A stretch of DNA of 64,000 bases from Alphaproteobacteria bacterium. GTDB lineage: Bacteria > Pseudomonadota > Alphaproteobacteria > Micavibrionales > Micavibrionaceae. Below the pieces are notes generated by a model. The model saw only the letters and a program-made list of their open reading frames with translations, ran no database searches and was not told the origin of the DNA. Made by a program: the position numbers and the translations under genes. The stretch lies in contig JAJRSA010000028.1 of the NCBI GenBank assembly GCA_024279035.1, forward strand, positions 1 through 64,000, read 5' to 3'. Below, piece after piece: positions 26,741-36,579 of this stretch. How positions within the stretch are numbered: position 1 is the first letter of the stretch; every line of letters starts with the position of its first letter.

Positions 26741-27184
26741 TTACTCTATCCTCTCAATCCCATCGCGTGCCAATTGATCCGCACGGTCATTGCCTGCGTC
26801 CCCTGAATGGCCTTTGACCCAATGGAAATGAACATCATGTTTTTGAACAAGCGCATCAAGAGGCTCCCATAGATCTCTGTTCTTCACAGGTTTCTTGGAC
26901 GCATTTTTCCACCCCTTTGCTTTCCAGCCTGCAATCCACTCGGTGATCCCCTGCATCACATATTTACTGTCCGTATAGAGCTCCACACGACACGGCTCTT
27001 TCAAAGACTCTAACCCTTTAATCGCCGCCATCAATTCCATCCGATTATTCGTGGTCTCAGCCTCTCCCCCATTCAAGTCTTTCTCATGCCCATTCCAAGC
27101 AATAAACACCCCCCACCCTCCAGGTCCAGGATTCCCACTGCATGCACCGTCCGTGTAGAGTGTGATTGTCTTTGTGTGAGTCAT
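26741..27184 (-). CDS. rnhA: Ribonuclease HI
   Basis: 147 residues. It cuts the RNA strand of RNA-DNA hybrids. The catalytic carboxylates are all visible: Asp in [17 protein letters not shown], Glu in [10 protein letters not shown], Asp in ELYTDSKYV and Asp in GNDRADQLA. Its ATG overlaps the stop of dapF (ATGA), so it is the coupled last gene of the ispH-dapF-rnhA run. Confidence 0.96.
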   Translation of the reverse strand: MTHTKTITLYTDGACSGNPGPGGWGVFIAWNGHEKDLNGGEAETTNNRMELMAAIKGLESLKEPCRVELYTDSKYVMQGITEWIAGWKAKGWKNASKKPVKNRDLWEPLDALVQKHDVHFHWVKGHSGDAGNDRADQLARDGIERIE

Positions 27185-27981
27185 AAGAATGGCTTTCTTT
27201 TGAGCGCTATTGTGTCAAATCCATTGATCTCACCTTCATATACCATTTCTGCTGGAGCAGACATACACATATAACCTTCTTCATCTAACCAAATTTTAGC
27301 CTCCCCACCCAGCACCTCTACCGTCAAAGGAGATGTTGTTTTATTAAGTTGAGATGTCACGGCAGAAACGGCAACCATACCTGTCCCACAGGCCAGCGTT
27401 TCCCCAACACCACGTTCCCAAATTCGTATTTTTACATGAAAACGATTTACTATTTCAACGAACTCAACATTTGTTCTATAGGGAAAAAGTGCGTGTGTTT
27501 CTATCTTTTGACCTAGTATTTCTACTGGAGCAGACATGATATCATCTACGAACATAACAGCATGAGGATTTCCAACATCAACGATATAAAATTCTTTCTC
27601 ATAGATTTTAATTGGTTGGGGAGTGACTATCGCTTTTCCAACTTGAATTTCTATTTTATTGTGATCCACTCCATTCCATCTAACCTTAAGAGCGCCAATC
27701 CCTGTTGAAATAGTATTTACTCCATACTTCATCATCTTGTTGTCTGTTGCAAATCTCACAGCACATCGTAAACCATTTCCACACATCTCTGCGGTAGAGC
27801 CATCACTATTCCAATACTCCATTTTAATAGAATCTTTTTCTTGACTGATAAGCAGTATAGCATCTGCCCCAATCCCAGTATGTCGATTACATAGCTTAGA
27901 AATATGATCAGAGGTTAAATTTAAAGGGGCTTTAAAGACAATAAAGTCATTTCCCAACCCATGCATTTTTGTAAATTTCAT
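27181..27981 (-). CDS. dapF: Diaminopimelate epimerase
   Basis: About 266 residues from the ATG at 27981, which gives the conserved start [18 protein letters not shown]; the frame is open 23 codons further but with no family-like sequence. It converts LL- to meso-diaminopimelate for lysine and peptidoglycan. The two catalytic cysteines are in [12 protein letters not shown] and [11 protein letters not shown]. Its DNA is AT-richer than ispH. The ispH-thrB-rnhA order is common in Alphaproteobacteria; here dapF occupies the middle place. Confidence 0.94.
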   Translation of the reverse strand: MKFTKMHGLGNDFIVFKAPLNLTSDHISKLCNRHTGIGADAILLISQEKDSIKMEYWNSDGSTAEMCGNGLRCAVRFATDNKMMKYGVNTISTGIGALKVRWNGVDHNKIEIQVGKAIVTPQPIKIYEKEFYIVDVGNPHAVMFVDDIMSAPVEILGQKIETHALFPYRTNVEFVEIVNRFHVKIRIWERGVGETLACGTGMVAVSAVTSQLNKTTSPLTVEVLGGEAKIWLDEEGYMCMSAPAEMVYEGEINGFDTIALKRKPFL

Positions 27982-28068
27982 AAAAGGTTTTTGGCATTCT
28001 TTTAAAAAAATGTAAAGAAAGATGATTTCTAAAAATGGTGCAACTCTCACAAATTCAACACGAATGGC

Positions 28069-29031
28069 TTACGCCGCCTTCTCCCGCAAAATCTTTGGAA
28101 TATTAAAAACTACATTTTCTTTTTGAATAACAATCTCTTCTACGACAATATTAAACTTACGTCTAAGGTATAAAACAACCTCATCAATCAAAATATCGGG
28201 GGCTGAGGCGCCTGCGGTTAAGCCTAGATTTTGGACATTTTTTAGCCAGTCTTCTTGTATATCATACGCACGCTGAACCAGATAGGCCTCTCGACATCCA
28301 TAATCTTTGGCAACCTCCACCAAACGGTTTGAGTTTGAAGAATTCGGCGCGCCAATTACAAACATCACATCACATTTTTGAGCAATTTGCTTCACTGCCT
28401 CTTGGCGATTGGTTGTGGCGTAGCAAATATCCCCTTTCGGAGGTTCTATAATGTCTGGGAATTTAGATTTTAGAGCCTGTACAATCTCTGCCGTATCATC
28501 AATCGACAAGGTCGTCTGCGTACAATACGCCAAACCCTGCGGGTTTTTGGTTTTTAGATTTCTGATATCTTTGACCGTTTCGACGAGAGACACACTGCCT
28601 TCTGGGAGTTGCCCCATTGTGCCTTCAACTTCGGGGTGGCCTTTATGGCCAATGAGGATAATGTGATAGCCTTTGGCATGGTATTTCTCTGCTTCGCGAT
28701 GAACCTTACTCACCAAGGGACATGTAGCATCGATATAAAACATGTTTCTCTGGGAGGCGGTCTCTGGCACGTGTTTGGGAACACCATGGGCAGAGAAAAT
28801 AACGGGTTGCCCATCATCTGGGATTTCATCCAGCTCATCCACAAAGAGAGCGCCCTTCTCTTTCAAGCCATCCACCACAAATTTATTATGCACAATTTCA
28901 TGGCGCACATAGACAGGTGCTCCATATTTTTCCAGCGCCCGCTCAACAATTTGAATCGCACGATCTACTCCTGCGCAAAAACCACGAGGCGCAGCTAAAA
29001 AGACATTTAATGGCTTTAAGGCCTTATCCAT
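28069..29031 (-). CDS. ispH: 4-hydroxy-3-methylbut-2-enyl diphosphate reductase
   Basis: 320 residues, usual length. Last step of the MEP isoprenoid pathway, making IPP and DMAPP with an iron-sulfur cluster. The three cluster cysteines are in [23 protein letters not shown] and [12 protein letters not shown], with [13 protein letters not shown] near the C-terminus. It overlaps the end of the upstream phosphoesterase gene by 16 bases. dxs and ispA of the same supply route are encoded nearby on the other strand. Confidence 0.97.
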   Translation of the reverse strand: MDKALKPLNVFLAAPRGFCAGVDRAIQIVERALEKYGAPVYVRHEIVHNKFVVDGLKEKGALFVDELDEIPDDGQPVIFSAHGVPKHVPETASQRNMFYIDATCPLVSKVHREAEKYHAKGYHIILIGHKGHPEVEGTMGQLPEGSVSLVETVKDIRNLKTKNPQGLAYCTQTTLSIDDTAEIVQALKSKFPDIIEPPKGDICYATTNRQEAVKQIAQKCDVMFVIGAPNSSNSNRLVEVAKDYGCREAYLVQRAYDIQEDWLKNVQNLGLTAGASAPDILIDEVVLYLRRKFNIVVEEIVIQKENVVFNIPKILREKAA

Positions 29032-29831
29032 GGATTGAATATCTCCTTTTGAATTTGCAAAATATCAACACGCTCTTTTTCAAGCACCCCACAGCTCAAA
29101 CGCCCTGTCTCAAAAAAACCTGTGTCCAGTCCAATTCTATTGTCTTTGATAACAACATCAGGTGTAATCGTATGGCCATGTACAACACGATACTCATGCG
29201 CATGAGTATACGCCAAGAAATCATCACGAATCCGCATTAAATCCTGTGGATCTTGCTCTTTCAAAGGGACTTTTGGCCTTATCCCAGCATGAACGAACAG
29301 ATACCCTCCGATTTGAAGAGAATATTCCAGAGAGTCTAAAAATTCTATATGATGGGGGGGGATTTTTTCTTTCAAAGAGAGAGATAAACGCTCATACTCA
29401 GCTGGCAAGATTGCGCCTTGAATAATAGCGCTTTGCGTGACATGAGAGGGGATCTCCACCCCATAACTCTCCACTGTTTCTAGCCCGCCCCACTTTAGAT
29501 AGTACGGCCCACATTGCAAAGGATGCTCTAAAAATTCTTGCAGAGCCCACTCATGATTTCCTTTGATGAAATGGCGAGATATAGGAGAAATTTCTTTTTG
29601 TAACAGAGACAGACGCTCTACGATTTGAGCACTTTCAGGACCTCGATCGATATAGTCTCCAAGGTAAATAATCACTGCTTTTTCAATAGGGTAATCACTC
29701 AGGTGCATATCTATTTTCAAATGCATGGCCTGTAATGCCTCTAAATGCCCATGGAGATCACCAATGGCATAGACACGCATGTTATCTGGTATAGAATAAG
29801 GAAGATTGGAGTCTGTCATGCCCGTTACCAT
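29016..29831 (-). CDS. Metallophosphoesterase (Ser/Thr protein phosphatase-like)
   Basis: 271 residues with the PPP/calcineurin-type metal motifs in order: GDLHGH near residue 22, GDYIDRG near 58, GNHEWAL near 90, and late histidines in LFVHAGIRP and VVHGHT. The active site binds two metals; the substrate (protein phosphate, Ap4A or other) is not readable. The ATG at 29831 has AAGGA upstream; another ATG at 29819 is possible. Either start overlaps the divergent HDAC gene. Confidence 0.88.
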   Translation of the reverse strand: MVTGMTDSNLPYSIPDNMRVYAIGDLHGHLEALQAMHLKIDMHLSDYPIEKAVIIYLGDYIDRGPESAQIVERLSLLQKEISPISRHFIKGNHEWALQEFLEHPLQCGPYYLKWGGLETVESYGVEIPSHVTQSAIIQGAILPAEYERLSLSLKEKIPPHHIEFLDSLEYSLQIGGYLFVHAGIRPKVPLKEQDPQDLMRIRDDFLAYTHAHEYRVVHGHTITPDVVIKDNRIGLDTGFFETGRLSCGVLEKERVDILQIQKEIFNPWIRP

Positions 29832-30708
29832 ATACGCTCATCCTTTATTTATCAAACATGAAACGCCCCCGTCTCATCCAGAAAGTCCTGCGCGCTATGA
29901 GACCCTTCTTACAGCCCTCTCCCCCTTTCCTCAAATCACACCAGAGCCTCGACCCATAGAGGATCTCATTTTAAAAGCACATACCTTGAGCCACCTTGCC
30001 TTCCTCAAAGAATCTACCATCGAAGACGAGATCACCTGTATTGATGGGAAAGATATTTTTCTCTCCACATATTCGATTGACTCTGCCAAGCAGGCCGTAA
30101 TCAATATCTGCCAAGCCATCACAGATTTGAAAGACGGGAGAATTGAACATGCCTTTTGCCTCTCTCGTCCTCCAGGGCATCATGCTGAAGCTAATAAAGC
30201 CATGGGGTTTTGCCTTTTCAACACCGTTTTTCTAGGGGCTCTTCATGCCAAAGAGAGTGGCTTTACGCGCGTTGCCATTCTAGATTTTGATGTCCATCAT
30301 GGGAATGGAACAGACACTATGATCAGAGCACATGAGGAGGAGAATTTATTCTTCATTTCCACACATCAATCCCCTCTCTACCCATGGACAGGCGACGCAG
30401 AGACGAGCACGTCCAAAATCTTAAACTACCCCTTAGCTCCTGATACAGGAAGCACAGAAATGAGGACTCTCTACACAGAAAAAATCTTTCCCGCCCTCAA
30501 AGACTTTGCCCCAGATATCCTCCTTCTTTCCGCAGGGTTTGATGCCCATGAAGCCGACCCACACGGCGGGCTAAACTGGACAACAGATGATTACAGATGG
30601 CTCGGAGAACAGTTAAAGCCTTACAAAACAGTTTCAACCCTAGAAGGCGGATACAATCTCCCTGCCCTGAGAGACTCTGTTCTTGCGTTCATTGAAGGAG
30701 TGGGGTGA
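29818..30708 (+). CDS. Histone deacetylase family protein (class II type)
   Basis: About 296 residues from the ATG at 29818, which has TTGGAG six bases upstream. The zinc deacetylase motifs are present: RPPGHHAEANKAMGFCLFN (His-His), DFDVHHGNGT (Asp, His metal ligands), STHQSPLYPWTG and SAGFDAHEADPHGG. Bacterial relatives deacetylate small acetylated amines or acetyl-lysine; the target here is unknown. It heads the HDAC-xseB-ispA(-dxs) run typical of Alphaproteobacteria. Confidence 0.93.
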   Translation: MPVTIYAHPLFIKHETPPSHPESPARYETLLTALSPFPQITPEPRPIEDLILKAHTLSHLAFLKESTIEDEITCIDGKDIFLSTYSIDSAKQAVINICQAITDLKDGRIEHAFCLSRPPGHHAEANKAMGFCLFNTVFLGALHAKESGFTRVAILDFDVHHGNGTDTMIRAHEEENLFFISTHQSPLYPWTGDAETSTSKILNYPLAPDTGSTEMRTLYTEKIFPALKDFAPDILLLSAGFDAHEADPHGGLNWTTDDYRWLGEQLKPYKTVSTLEGGYNLPALRDSVLAFIEGVG

Positions 30709-30778
30709 ATAATCACCTTGAAAAAATACATAATTTCAGATACACTTTCGCAGTTATAAAACACAGAGAACAACACAC

Positions 30779-31015
30779 ATGACCAACATACAGCCCCTAG
30801 ACTCCCTTTCTTTCGAAGACGCCATGGGAGAACTTGAAACGATTGTGCGCGGACTAGACTCTGGACAAGCCAAATTAGAAGACTCTATTTCTTCTTATGA
30901 ACGAGGCACCGCCCTTAAGAATCATTGTGAAAAACTTCTCAAACAAGCCCAACTTAAAATTGAAAAAATATCCCTTCACGCTGACGGTACTGTAAAAACA
31001 GAAACAATCGGATAA
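30779..31015 (+). CDS. xseB: Exodeoxyribonuclease VII small subunit
   Basis: 78 residues forming two helices, with the family core SFEDAMGELETIVRGLDSGQ and LEDSISSYERGTALKNHCEKL (given as separate motifs around residues 9-28 and 32-52). It partners XseA, which is not in the window, in single-strand DNA degradation. It lies 28 bases before ispA. Confidence 0.94.
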   Translation: MTNIQPLDSLSFEDAMGELETIVRGLDSGQAKLEDSISSYERGTALKNHCEKLLKQAQLKIEKISLHADGTVKTETIG

Positions 31016-31043
31016 TATCAACCAACACAAGGACACGCCAATC

Positions 31044-31952
31044 ATGCCCTCACAACGTGATGCCTCCCCCGAACTTCAATTGGCTATGGATGACTGCCGA
31101 GAGGCTGTTAATAAAACGTTAGAACGCCTCCTTCCTCAAACAGACCTGCCAGAAGAAGTTCTTTATAAAGCCATGCGCTATGGAACCATGAATGGCGGAA
31201 AGCGTCTACGTCCCTTTATGGTTGTTCAATCGGCTAAATTATTTGGAGTTGACGGGATGCGCGCCCGTCGCGCGGCAGCTGCCCTTGAGATTTTACACTC
31301 TTATTCCCTGATCCACGATGATCTTCCCGCTATGGATAATTCTAATTTACGCCGAGGAAAACCCTCCACCCACAAGGAATTTGATGAAGCCACCGCCATT
31401 CTCGCAGGAGATGGGCTTCTCACATTTGCCTTTGAAATTCTTACTCAACCCGAAACTCATGAAGACCCTCGGGTGCGCTGTGAGCTTGTGAATGCACTCG
31501 CCAAAGCCTCAGGATCAAACGGGATGGTTGGAGGTCAAATGCTTGATTTAATCGGCGAAAGCGAGGATTTCGATTTTGGAACAATCTCACGTATGCAACG
31601 GATGAAAACAGGGCGTCTTATGGCTTTTGCCTGTGAAGCAGGCGCTATTTTGGGGAAAGCATCAGAAACAAACCGTAAAGCTCTCAGAAACTATGCCTAT
31701 GATTTAGGGTTTGCCTTCCAAGTTACCGATGACATTCTCGACGTTGAATCCGACTCTGATGTCCTCGGCAAACCTGCCAATCAAGATGATGACGCTGGAA
31801 AATCCACCTTTGTCTCCACCATGGGAAAAGCGCAAGCCAAACAACGCGCCGAAATGCTCGTCCACCAATCCATCAGACATCTGCGCGTCTTCGATAAACG
31901 CGCCGATGTGTTACGGGAGTTGGCCTCTTATGTGTTGGAAAGACGGGCTTAG
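31044..31952 (+). CDS. ispA: Polyprenyl synthetase (geranyl/farnesyl diphosphate synthase)
   Basis: 302 residues. Both aspartate-rich motifs are visible: first SLIHDDLPAMDNSNLRRGKP with DDxxxxD near residue 93, and second FQVTDDILDVESD near residue 230, plus GGKRLRPFMV for IPP binding and a KPANQDD segment. It condenses IPP with DMAPP and GPP to make FPP for quinones and undecaprenyl carriers. Confidence 0.93.
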   Translation: MPSQRDASPELQLAMDDCREAVNKTLERLLPQTDLPEEVLYKAMRYGTMNGGKRLRPFMVVQSAKLFGVDGMRARRAAAALEILHSYSLIHDDLPAMDNSNLRRGKPSTHKEFDEATAILAGDGLLTFAFEILTQPETHEDPRVRCELVNALAKASGSNGMVGGQMLDLIGESEDFDFGTISRMQRMKTGRLMAFACEAGAILGKASETNRKALRNYAYDLGFAFQVTDDILDVESDSDVLGKPANQDDDAGKSTFVSTMGKAQAKQRAEMLVHQSIRHLRVFDKRADVLRELASYVLERRA

Positions 31953-32220
31953 TTAAGCATTCAGATTCAAAGCTGTGACGTTGTGTTGAATCTAATGTTA
32001 TATATTCCTAAAATCCAGACTGCTCAGAGACAGCTCTAAACACATCGTGAATAATCGTACGCAACGCCTCTCCGTTTTCATCAAAACTATAGAATACACT
32101 CTCCCTTAAAAAATCCTATTTGGACATACACATCACACAAATTCATTACGTCAATGTATTTAGCTAATCCTCGACAAAAACGCATGACAAGTGACTCTCT
32201 TATGGTTTATAAACATTTTC
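31953..32220. other. Intergenic region ispA-dxs with a possible coding remnant
   Basis: A 268-base gap in a normally tight operon. On the minus strand 32008-32114 reads an open, protein-like frame ending SVFYSFDENGEALRTIIHDV then FRAVSEQSGF and a stop, but it has no start codon. It may be the 3' end of a lost gene. Otherwise I see no promoter or terminator I would commit to. Confidence 0.25.
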
Positions 32221-34122
32221 ATGTCTAAAACCTCAAAAATCCAAAATCCAGCTCAAACAGAGTCCCTGCTAGAGTGTATTCACCTCCCCTCAGACATCAA
32301 AGCCCTCTCTGACTCTCAGATTAAACAGTTGGCCGATGAGGTGCGGGCGGAGTTAATTGAGGTCTGTTCAAAAACAGGCGGACATCTTGGCTCTGGGCTG
32401 GGGGTTGTGGAGCTGACGACCGCTATTCATGCGGTGTTTGACACGCCTGAGGATCGTTTGATCTTTGATGTGGGGCATCAATGTTATCCGCATAAAATTT
32501 TAACGGGCAGGCGAGATCGTATCCATACATTGCGTCAAGGTGGAGGGCTTTCAGGGTTCACCAAACGTATGGAGAGTGCCTATGATCCCTTTGGGGCGGC
32601 GCATGCGTCGACCTCCATCTCAGCAGGGTTGGGGATGGCTGTGGCGCGCGATTTATCGGGCGAAGACAATGATGTGATCTGTGTGATTGGGGATGGGTCT
32701 ATGAGTGCTGGCATGGCATATGAGGCCATGAATAATGCGGGGGCGATGCATTCGCGCCTGATTGTCATCCTCAATGATAACGATATGTCGATTGCCCCTC
32801 CCGTGGGAGCCCTCAATAAACATTTGAGCAAGCTTGTCTCCTCTGCGCCTTATATCAATGCCCGAGACCTTGCCAAACAGGTGAGTGAATTCCTTCCTGC
32901 CCCCCTCAAAGCCGTGGCCAAAAAAGCAGAAGAACATGCGCGACATGCGATGGGCAGTGGGACGCTCTTTGAAGAGCTTGGATTTTACTATGTAGGGCCT
33001 ATTGACGGGCATAGTATGGATCACCTTCTCCCTGTCTTGCGTAATATTAAAGACAGCACACGCAAAGGGCCTGTCCTTATTCACGTCATCACGAAAAAGG
33101 GGAAAGGCTATGCGCCGGCTGAAAACTCTGCGGATAAAATGCATGGCGTGGCTCAGTTTGATGTGGTGACGGGCACACAAAACAAGCCTAAAAGCCTTCT
33201 CCCGAGCTATACAAAAACATTCGCCGAGACGCTCATTGCAGAGGCTAAAACAGATCCTAAAATTGTTGCCATTACCGCAGCCATGCCCTCTGGGACAGGA
33301 TTAGACCTCTTTGAAAAAGAGTTTCCGGACCGTATGTTTGATGTCGGCATTGCCGAGCAACATGCCGTCACCTTTGCCGCAGGATTGGCCACGGAAGGCT
33401 ACAAACCCTTTTGCGCGCTCTATTCCACCTTTCTCCAACGTGGCTATGACCAAGTGGTGCATGATGTCGCCATCCAAAATTTACCTGTGCGCTTTGCCAT
33501 TGATCGTGCGGGGCTTGTGGGGGCAGATGGCTCTACCCATGCGGGCTCCTTTGATATCGCCTATCTCGGATGCCTTCCTAATTTTGTGTTGATGGCCGCG
33601 AGTGACGAGGCCGAGCTCATCCACATGACTCATACGGCTGCCCTGTATAATGAAGGCCCCATTGCTTTCCGCTTTCCACGAGGGAATGGTGTCGGCGTTG
33701 ACCTCCCCGACACGCCAACATGTTTAGAGATTGGAAAAGGACGCCTTGTCAAAGAAGGCACACAATCCGCTATTCTCAGCTATGGCACACGCCTTGCCGA
33801 AGCCCTCAAAGCCTCAGAGCAAACAGACAGCACCGTCGCCGATGCCCGCTTTGCAAAACCTTTAGACACAAATTTAATTGACCAGCTTGTGAACACCCAC
33901 GAGATCCTTATCACCATAGAAGAAGGCGCACGCTGTGGATTTGGCGCAATGGTCTTAGAATATCTCGCACAAGCAGGGCATTTAGACACAGGCAAACTTA
34001 AAGTCCGCACCATGACCCTCCCCGATATTTTTCAAGAGCAAGACAAGCCTGAGAAACAATATGAAGAGGCTGGGTTAATGGCGAGAGATATTGAGAGAAC
34101 AATCTTTTCCTTGCTAAAATAA
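32221..34122 (+). CDS. dxs: 1-deoxy-D-xylulose-5-phosphate synthase
   Basis: 633 residues from the ATG at 32221 ([10 protein letters not shown]); an in-frame GTG lies ten codons earlier. First enzyme of the MEP pathway, joining pyruvate and glyceraldehyde-3-phosphate with thiamine diphosphate. Motifs: [17 protein letters not shown], the ThDP site [32 protein letters not shown] and [16 protein letters not shown] with its catalytic Glu. The usual tight link to ispA is broken by the 268-base gap. Confidence 0.97.
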   Translation: MSKTSKIQNPAQTESLLECIHLPSDIKALSDSQIKQLADEVRAELIEVCSKTGGHLGSGLGVVELTTAIHAVFDTPEDRLIFDVGHQCYPHKILTGRRDRIHTLRQGGGLSGFTKRMESAYDPFGAAHASTSISAGLGMAVARDLSGEDNDVICVIGDGSMSAGMAYEAMNNAGAMHSRLIVILNDNDMSIAPPVGALNKHLSKLVSSAPYINARDLAKQVSEFLPAPLKAVAKKAEEHARHAMGSGTLFEELGFYYVGPIDGHSMDHLLPVLRNIKDSTRKGPVLIHVITKKGKGYAPAENSADKMHGVAQFDVVTGTQNKPKSLLPSYTKTFAETLIAEAKTDPKIVAITAAMPSGTGLDLFEKEFPDRMFDVGIAEQHAVTFAAGLATEGYKPFCALYSTFLQRGYDQVVHDVAIQNLPVRFAIDRAGLVGADGSTHAGSFDIAYLGCLPNFVLMAASDEAELIHMTHTAALYNEGPIAFRFPRGNGVGVDLPDTPTCLEIGKGRLVKEGTQSAILSYGTRLAEALKASEQTDSTVADARFAKPLDTNLIDQLVNTHEILITIEEGARCGFGAMVLEYLAQAGHLDTGKLKVRTMTLPDIFQEQDKPEKQYEEAGLMARDIERTIFSLLK

Positions 34123-34165
34123 AAAAATATTGACACTCCACTTTAAATATTGTTAGGCTGTTCTC

Positions 34166-34246
34166 ATGAAAACTTTAACTTTGATCATTACAAACATCTC
34201 AACTGTTTCTATCATTATTAGAAACATTGCGAGGCTGTTTGTGTGA
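34166..34246 (+). promoter_or_regulatory. Possible regulatory leader peptide (Ile/Thr-rich)
   Basis: A 26-codon frame, MKTLTLIITNISTVSIIIRN then IARLFV, has seven Ile and four Thr. It follows a TTGACA at 34131 and is followed by the palindrome GAAGTTAACTTC and an intrinsic terminator at 34274-34303. The order leader peptide, alternative stem, terminator is that of amino-acid attenuators (ilv, thr type). The gene downstream, however, is a small unknown protein rather than a biosynthetic enzyme, so the role is uncertain. Confidence 0.4.
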
Positions 34247-34273
34247 AGTGAAGTTAACTTCATATAGTAAAAC

Positions 34274-34303
34274 AAGCCTTGCTTTTTAGCGGGGCTTTTT
34301 TTT
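34274..34303 (+). terminator. Intrinsic terminator between dxs and a small gene
   Basis: AAGCCTTGC (34274-34282) pairs with GCGGGGCTT (34289-34297), including two G-T pairs, over a six-base loop, and an eight-base T-run ends at 34303. It could end dxs transcripts or act as the conditional terminator behind the leader peptide. Confidence 0.8.
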
Positions 34304-34335
34304 GGCTTATTTTTAAAATAAAGAGGGTAAAATTT

Positions 34336-34620
34336 ATGACGACACTAAAAGACGACCATAACTCTACAGTTCGCTTAACAAAAGAAAATTTAACAACATA
34401 TAACGTTGCACATGCTTTGCTGAACTCTGCGCCCCAAGAAGTTATTAATCAGCTCAATCAATTTATAGGAGAGACGAAAGCAGGGTATATAGCACAAGCC
34501 TCTATAAATGAATGTAATTTCAATGCAATCATCAAAGACACACTAGAAAACCGTGTAGAGAACCTCTCAAAAACCATTCAGGTATTGGATGTTCTTCCTG
34601 CTTTACAACCCGCTCTCTAA
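34336..34620 (+). CDS. Small protein of unknown function
   Basis: 94 residues from the ATG at 34336, which has GAGGGT about eight bases upstream; the frame is open earlier through the terminator but without a good start. It is soluble, mostly helical (FNAIIKDTLENRVENLSKTI), and I do not recognise it. Its 3' end overlaps the 3' end of convergent sppA by 18 bases. A leader peptide and terminator lie directly upstream. Confidence 0.55.
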   Translation: MTTLKDDHNSTVRLTKENLTTYNVAHALLNSAPQEVINQLNQFIGETKAGYIAQASINECNFNAIIKDTLENRVENLSKTIQVLDVLPALQPAL

Positions 34621-36459
34621 CCCAGAATGCACCAAAACACCTTTGGGTTCAAAAAAAACGGAGAGGCTCTCAAGCATAGGTTGAATTTTTACCATCGCCC
34701 CCATAAACACCGCTTGCTGTTCTATGAACTCTAGGATTTCTTGGTAGGTGTGTTTAGGCCTTGGGAATTGAACGAGAGCAAGATCTCTTTGGTTTTCGTG
34801 GCCGAGTTCTTTGGCAAGGATATCCAGTGTAATACCAAGCCCCCCCAATCCATCGATCAAATTCCGATCAAGCGCTTGTGTTCCTGTCCAAACGCGTCCT
34901 TTTGCAGAGGCTTCGGCCTCTTCAATGCTCATCCCTCGGCCCTCTGCGACAAGAGTTATAAAATCTTCATACGTGGCATCTAACATTGCTTCAAAGCGCT
35001 CAATTTGCTCTGCATTAAAAGGTTCGATCATAGACCAAAACCCTGCATTTTTACCATATCGAACCGTTTCGAAATTAATGTCAAGTTTCTTCGCTAGCTC
35101 TTGAATGGTTACTTTGCCGCCAACAACACCAATGGAGCCTGTTAAGGTTGCAGGCAACGCAAAAATCTTATCCGCATCCGCAGAGAGCCAATAGCCTCCA
35201 CTGGCCGCAACGCCTGCCATGGAGACATAGACTATCTTTCCTGCCTCTTGGGCTTTCACAACCGCATGGCGGATAACTTCTGCTGCGGCGGGCGTGCCTC
35301 CGGGGCTATCCACGCGCAAAACAATAGCTTTGATATAGCCTTGACGCGCCGCATCTTGAATAGCGGCGGCAATGTCAGACCCTGAGGTTAAAAGATCCTT
35401 ATCTCCGTAATCCCCATACGGATCAGGCGAAAGCCTGAGGGTGCCTCCAATTCGAATATATGCCACCTCTTCGGCGGCTTCTCGCTTGGCCATTACATGC
35501 CCGACATATTTTGAAAAATTAACGATTTCAATCTCTTCAAGCCCAGATGTCTCTTCAATATACTCTAAAATATCATCCCCATAGCCCAGTTCATCCACAA
35601 GGTTCTTGGCAAGGGCTTCTCGTGCAGGAATGAGCACATCATTCATAAAGCCTTTGACCGTTTCACTCTCAACTCCTCGCCCCTGCGCAATGCCTTGAGT
35701 GATTTGTTCTCCCAATTCATTCACAACAGCTTGCATAGCCTCCCGATTGGCTTTGGACATGCCCTCAGAGGTAAAACTCTCAAACGCGGATTTAAACTCT
35801 TTGCGTTGGAAAAATTGAGGCGTTATCCCAAGCTTATCCAACACTTTTTTCACATACGGGGTCTCCATAGAAAGACCCGCCAAAGACACAATGCCCACAG
35901 GATGCATCCAAATACGGTCAAAGACAGACGCCAGATAATAAGACCCTCCTGCTCCATTTGAGCCGTACGCTGGTGCAATCACATACGCAAATTTCCCTGC
36001 GCGTTGAATATCTTTGATCGCCTGACGGAATTCTTGAATGTAAGACAAACCCAAAGGCTGTCCGTGCAACGACACAACAACCCCTTTCACACGCTCATCA
36101 TATTCCACAGCACTCAATGTCCGCACCAGTTGAGGCATTGTAATCTCTTTCATCGGAAAAGGATCCATGAGAGAGGGCTTCATATTTTCTTCTTTTATGC
36201 CTCCATCCAACCTGTAATAGAGCACCATTTCATCAGGAAGTTTAATGGAAATTGTTGGAACACTCATCATAGAAAAAAAGATCAAAGAGCTACACACAGA
36301 AATAAGAATCATCGCGCCCAACGCCATACACAGGCGCTTTATTCCTTTTCCAAAAAAACCTACCATCCATTTTAGCTTAGATTTTTTAGGAGGTTCAACT
36401 TTCATTTGAGGCTTACGAAAGAGGGATCTGTGTGTGTGTCTATGCATTATAACTCTCAT
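34603..36459 (-). CDS. sppA: Signal peptide peptidase SppA, 67K type
   Basis: 618 residues, the long two-domain form, with one N-terminal membrane anchor (about residues 42-65). The catalytic pair is visible: Lys in RKEFKSAFESF in the N-terminal half and Ser in SMAGVAASGGYWLSADADKI in the C-terminal half. It digests cleaved signal peptides in the inner membrane. An ATG four codons downstream (36447) is an alternative start. Upstream 36460-36579 holds no gene. Confidence 0.93.
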   Translation of the reverse strand: MRVIMHRHTHRSLFRKPQMKVEPPKKSKLKWMVGFFGKGIKRLCMALGAMILISVCSSLIFFSMMSVPTISIKLPDEMVLYYRLDGGIKEENMKPSLMDPFPMKEITMPQLVRTLSAVEYDERVKGVVVSLHGQPLGLSYIQEFRQAIKDIQRAGKFAYVIAPAYGSNGAGGSYYLASVFDRIWMHPVGIVSLAGLSMETPYVKKVLDKLGITPQFFQRKEFKSAFESFTSEGMSKANREAMQAVVNELGEQITQGIAQGRGVESETVKGFMNDVLIPAREALAKNLVDELGYGDDILEYIEETSGLEEIEIVNFSKYVGHVMAKREAAEEVAYIRIGGTLRLSPDPYGDYGDKDLLTSGSDIAAAIQDAARQGYIKAIVLRVDSPGGTPAAAEVIRHAVVKAQEAGKIVYVSMAGVAASGGYWLSADADKIFALPATLTGSIGVVGGKVTIQELAKKLDINFETVRYGKNAGFWSMIEPFNAEQIERFEAMLDATYEDFITLVAEGRGMSIEEAEASAKGRVWTGTQALDRNLIDGLGGLGITLDILAKELGHENQRDLALVQFPRPKHTYQEILEFIEQQAVFMGAMVKIQPMLESLSVFFEPKGVLVHSGLESGL

Positions 36460-36579
36460 CTGTTGGACGCTAACAGGACAAGGATAATAGAGCTGAGCAC
36501 AACAAGCAAACCCGCAATTTCATTTGTGTCCTCTTTGTCCCCTTTTAATCGATAAAAGAAGATGAAAAAAGATCGGAAC

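Noticed and set aside
32653-33180. Minus-strand frame of 175 codons opposite dxs
   Set aside because: Antisense shadow of dxs with low-likelihood composition; the higher GC of dxs makes long shadow frames likely.
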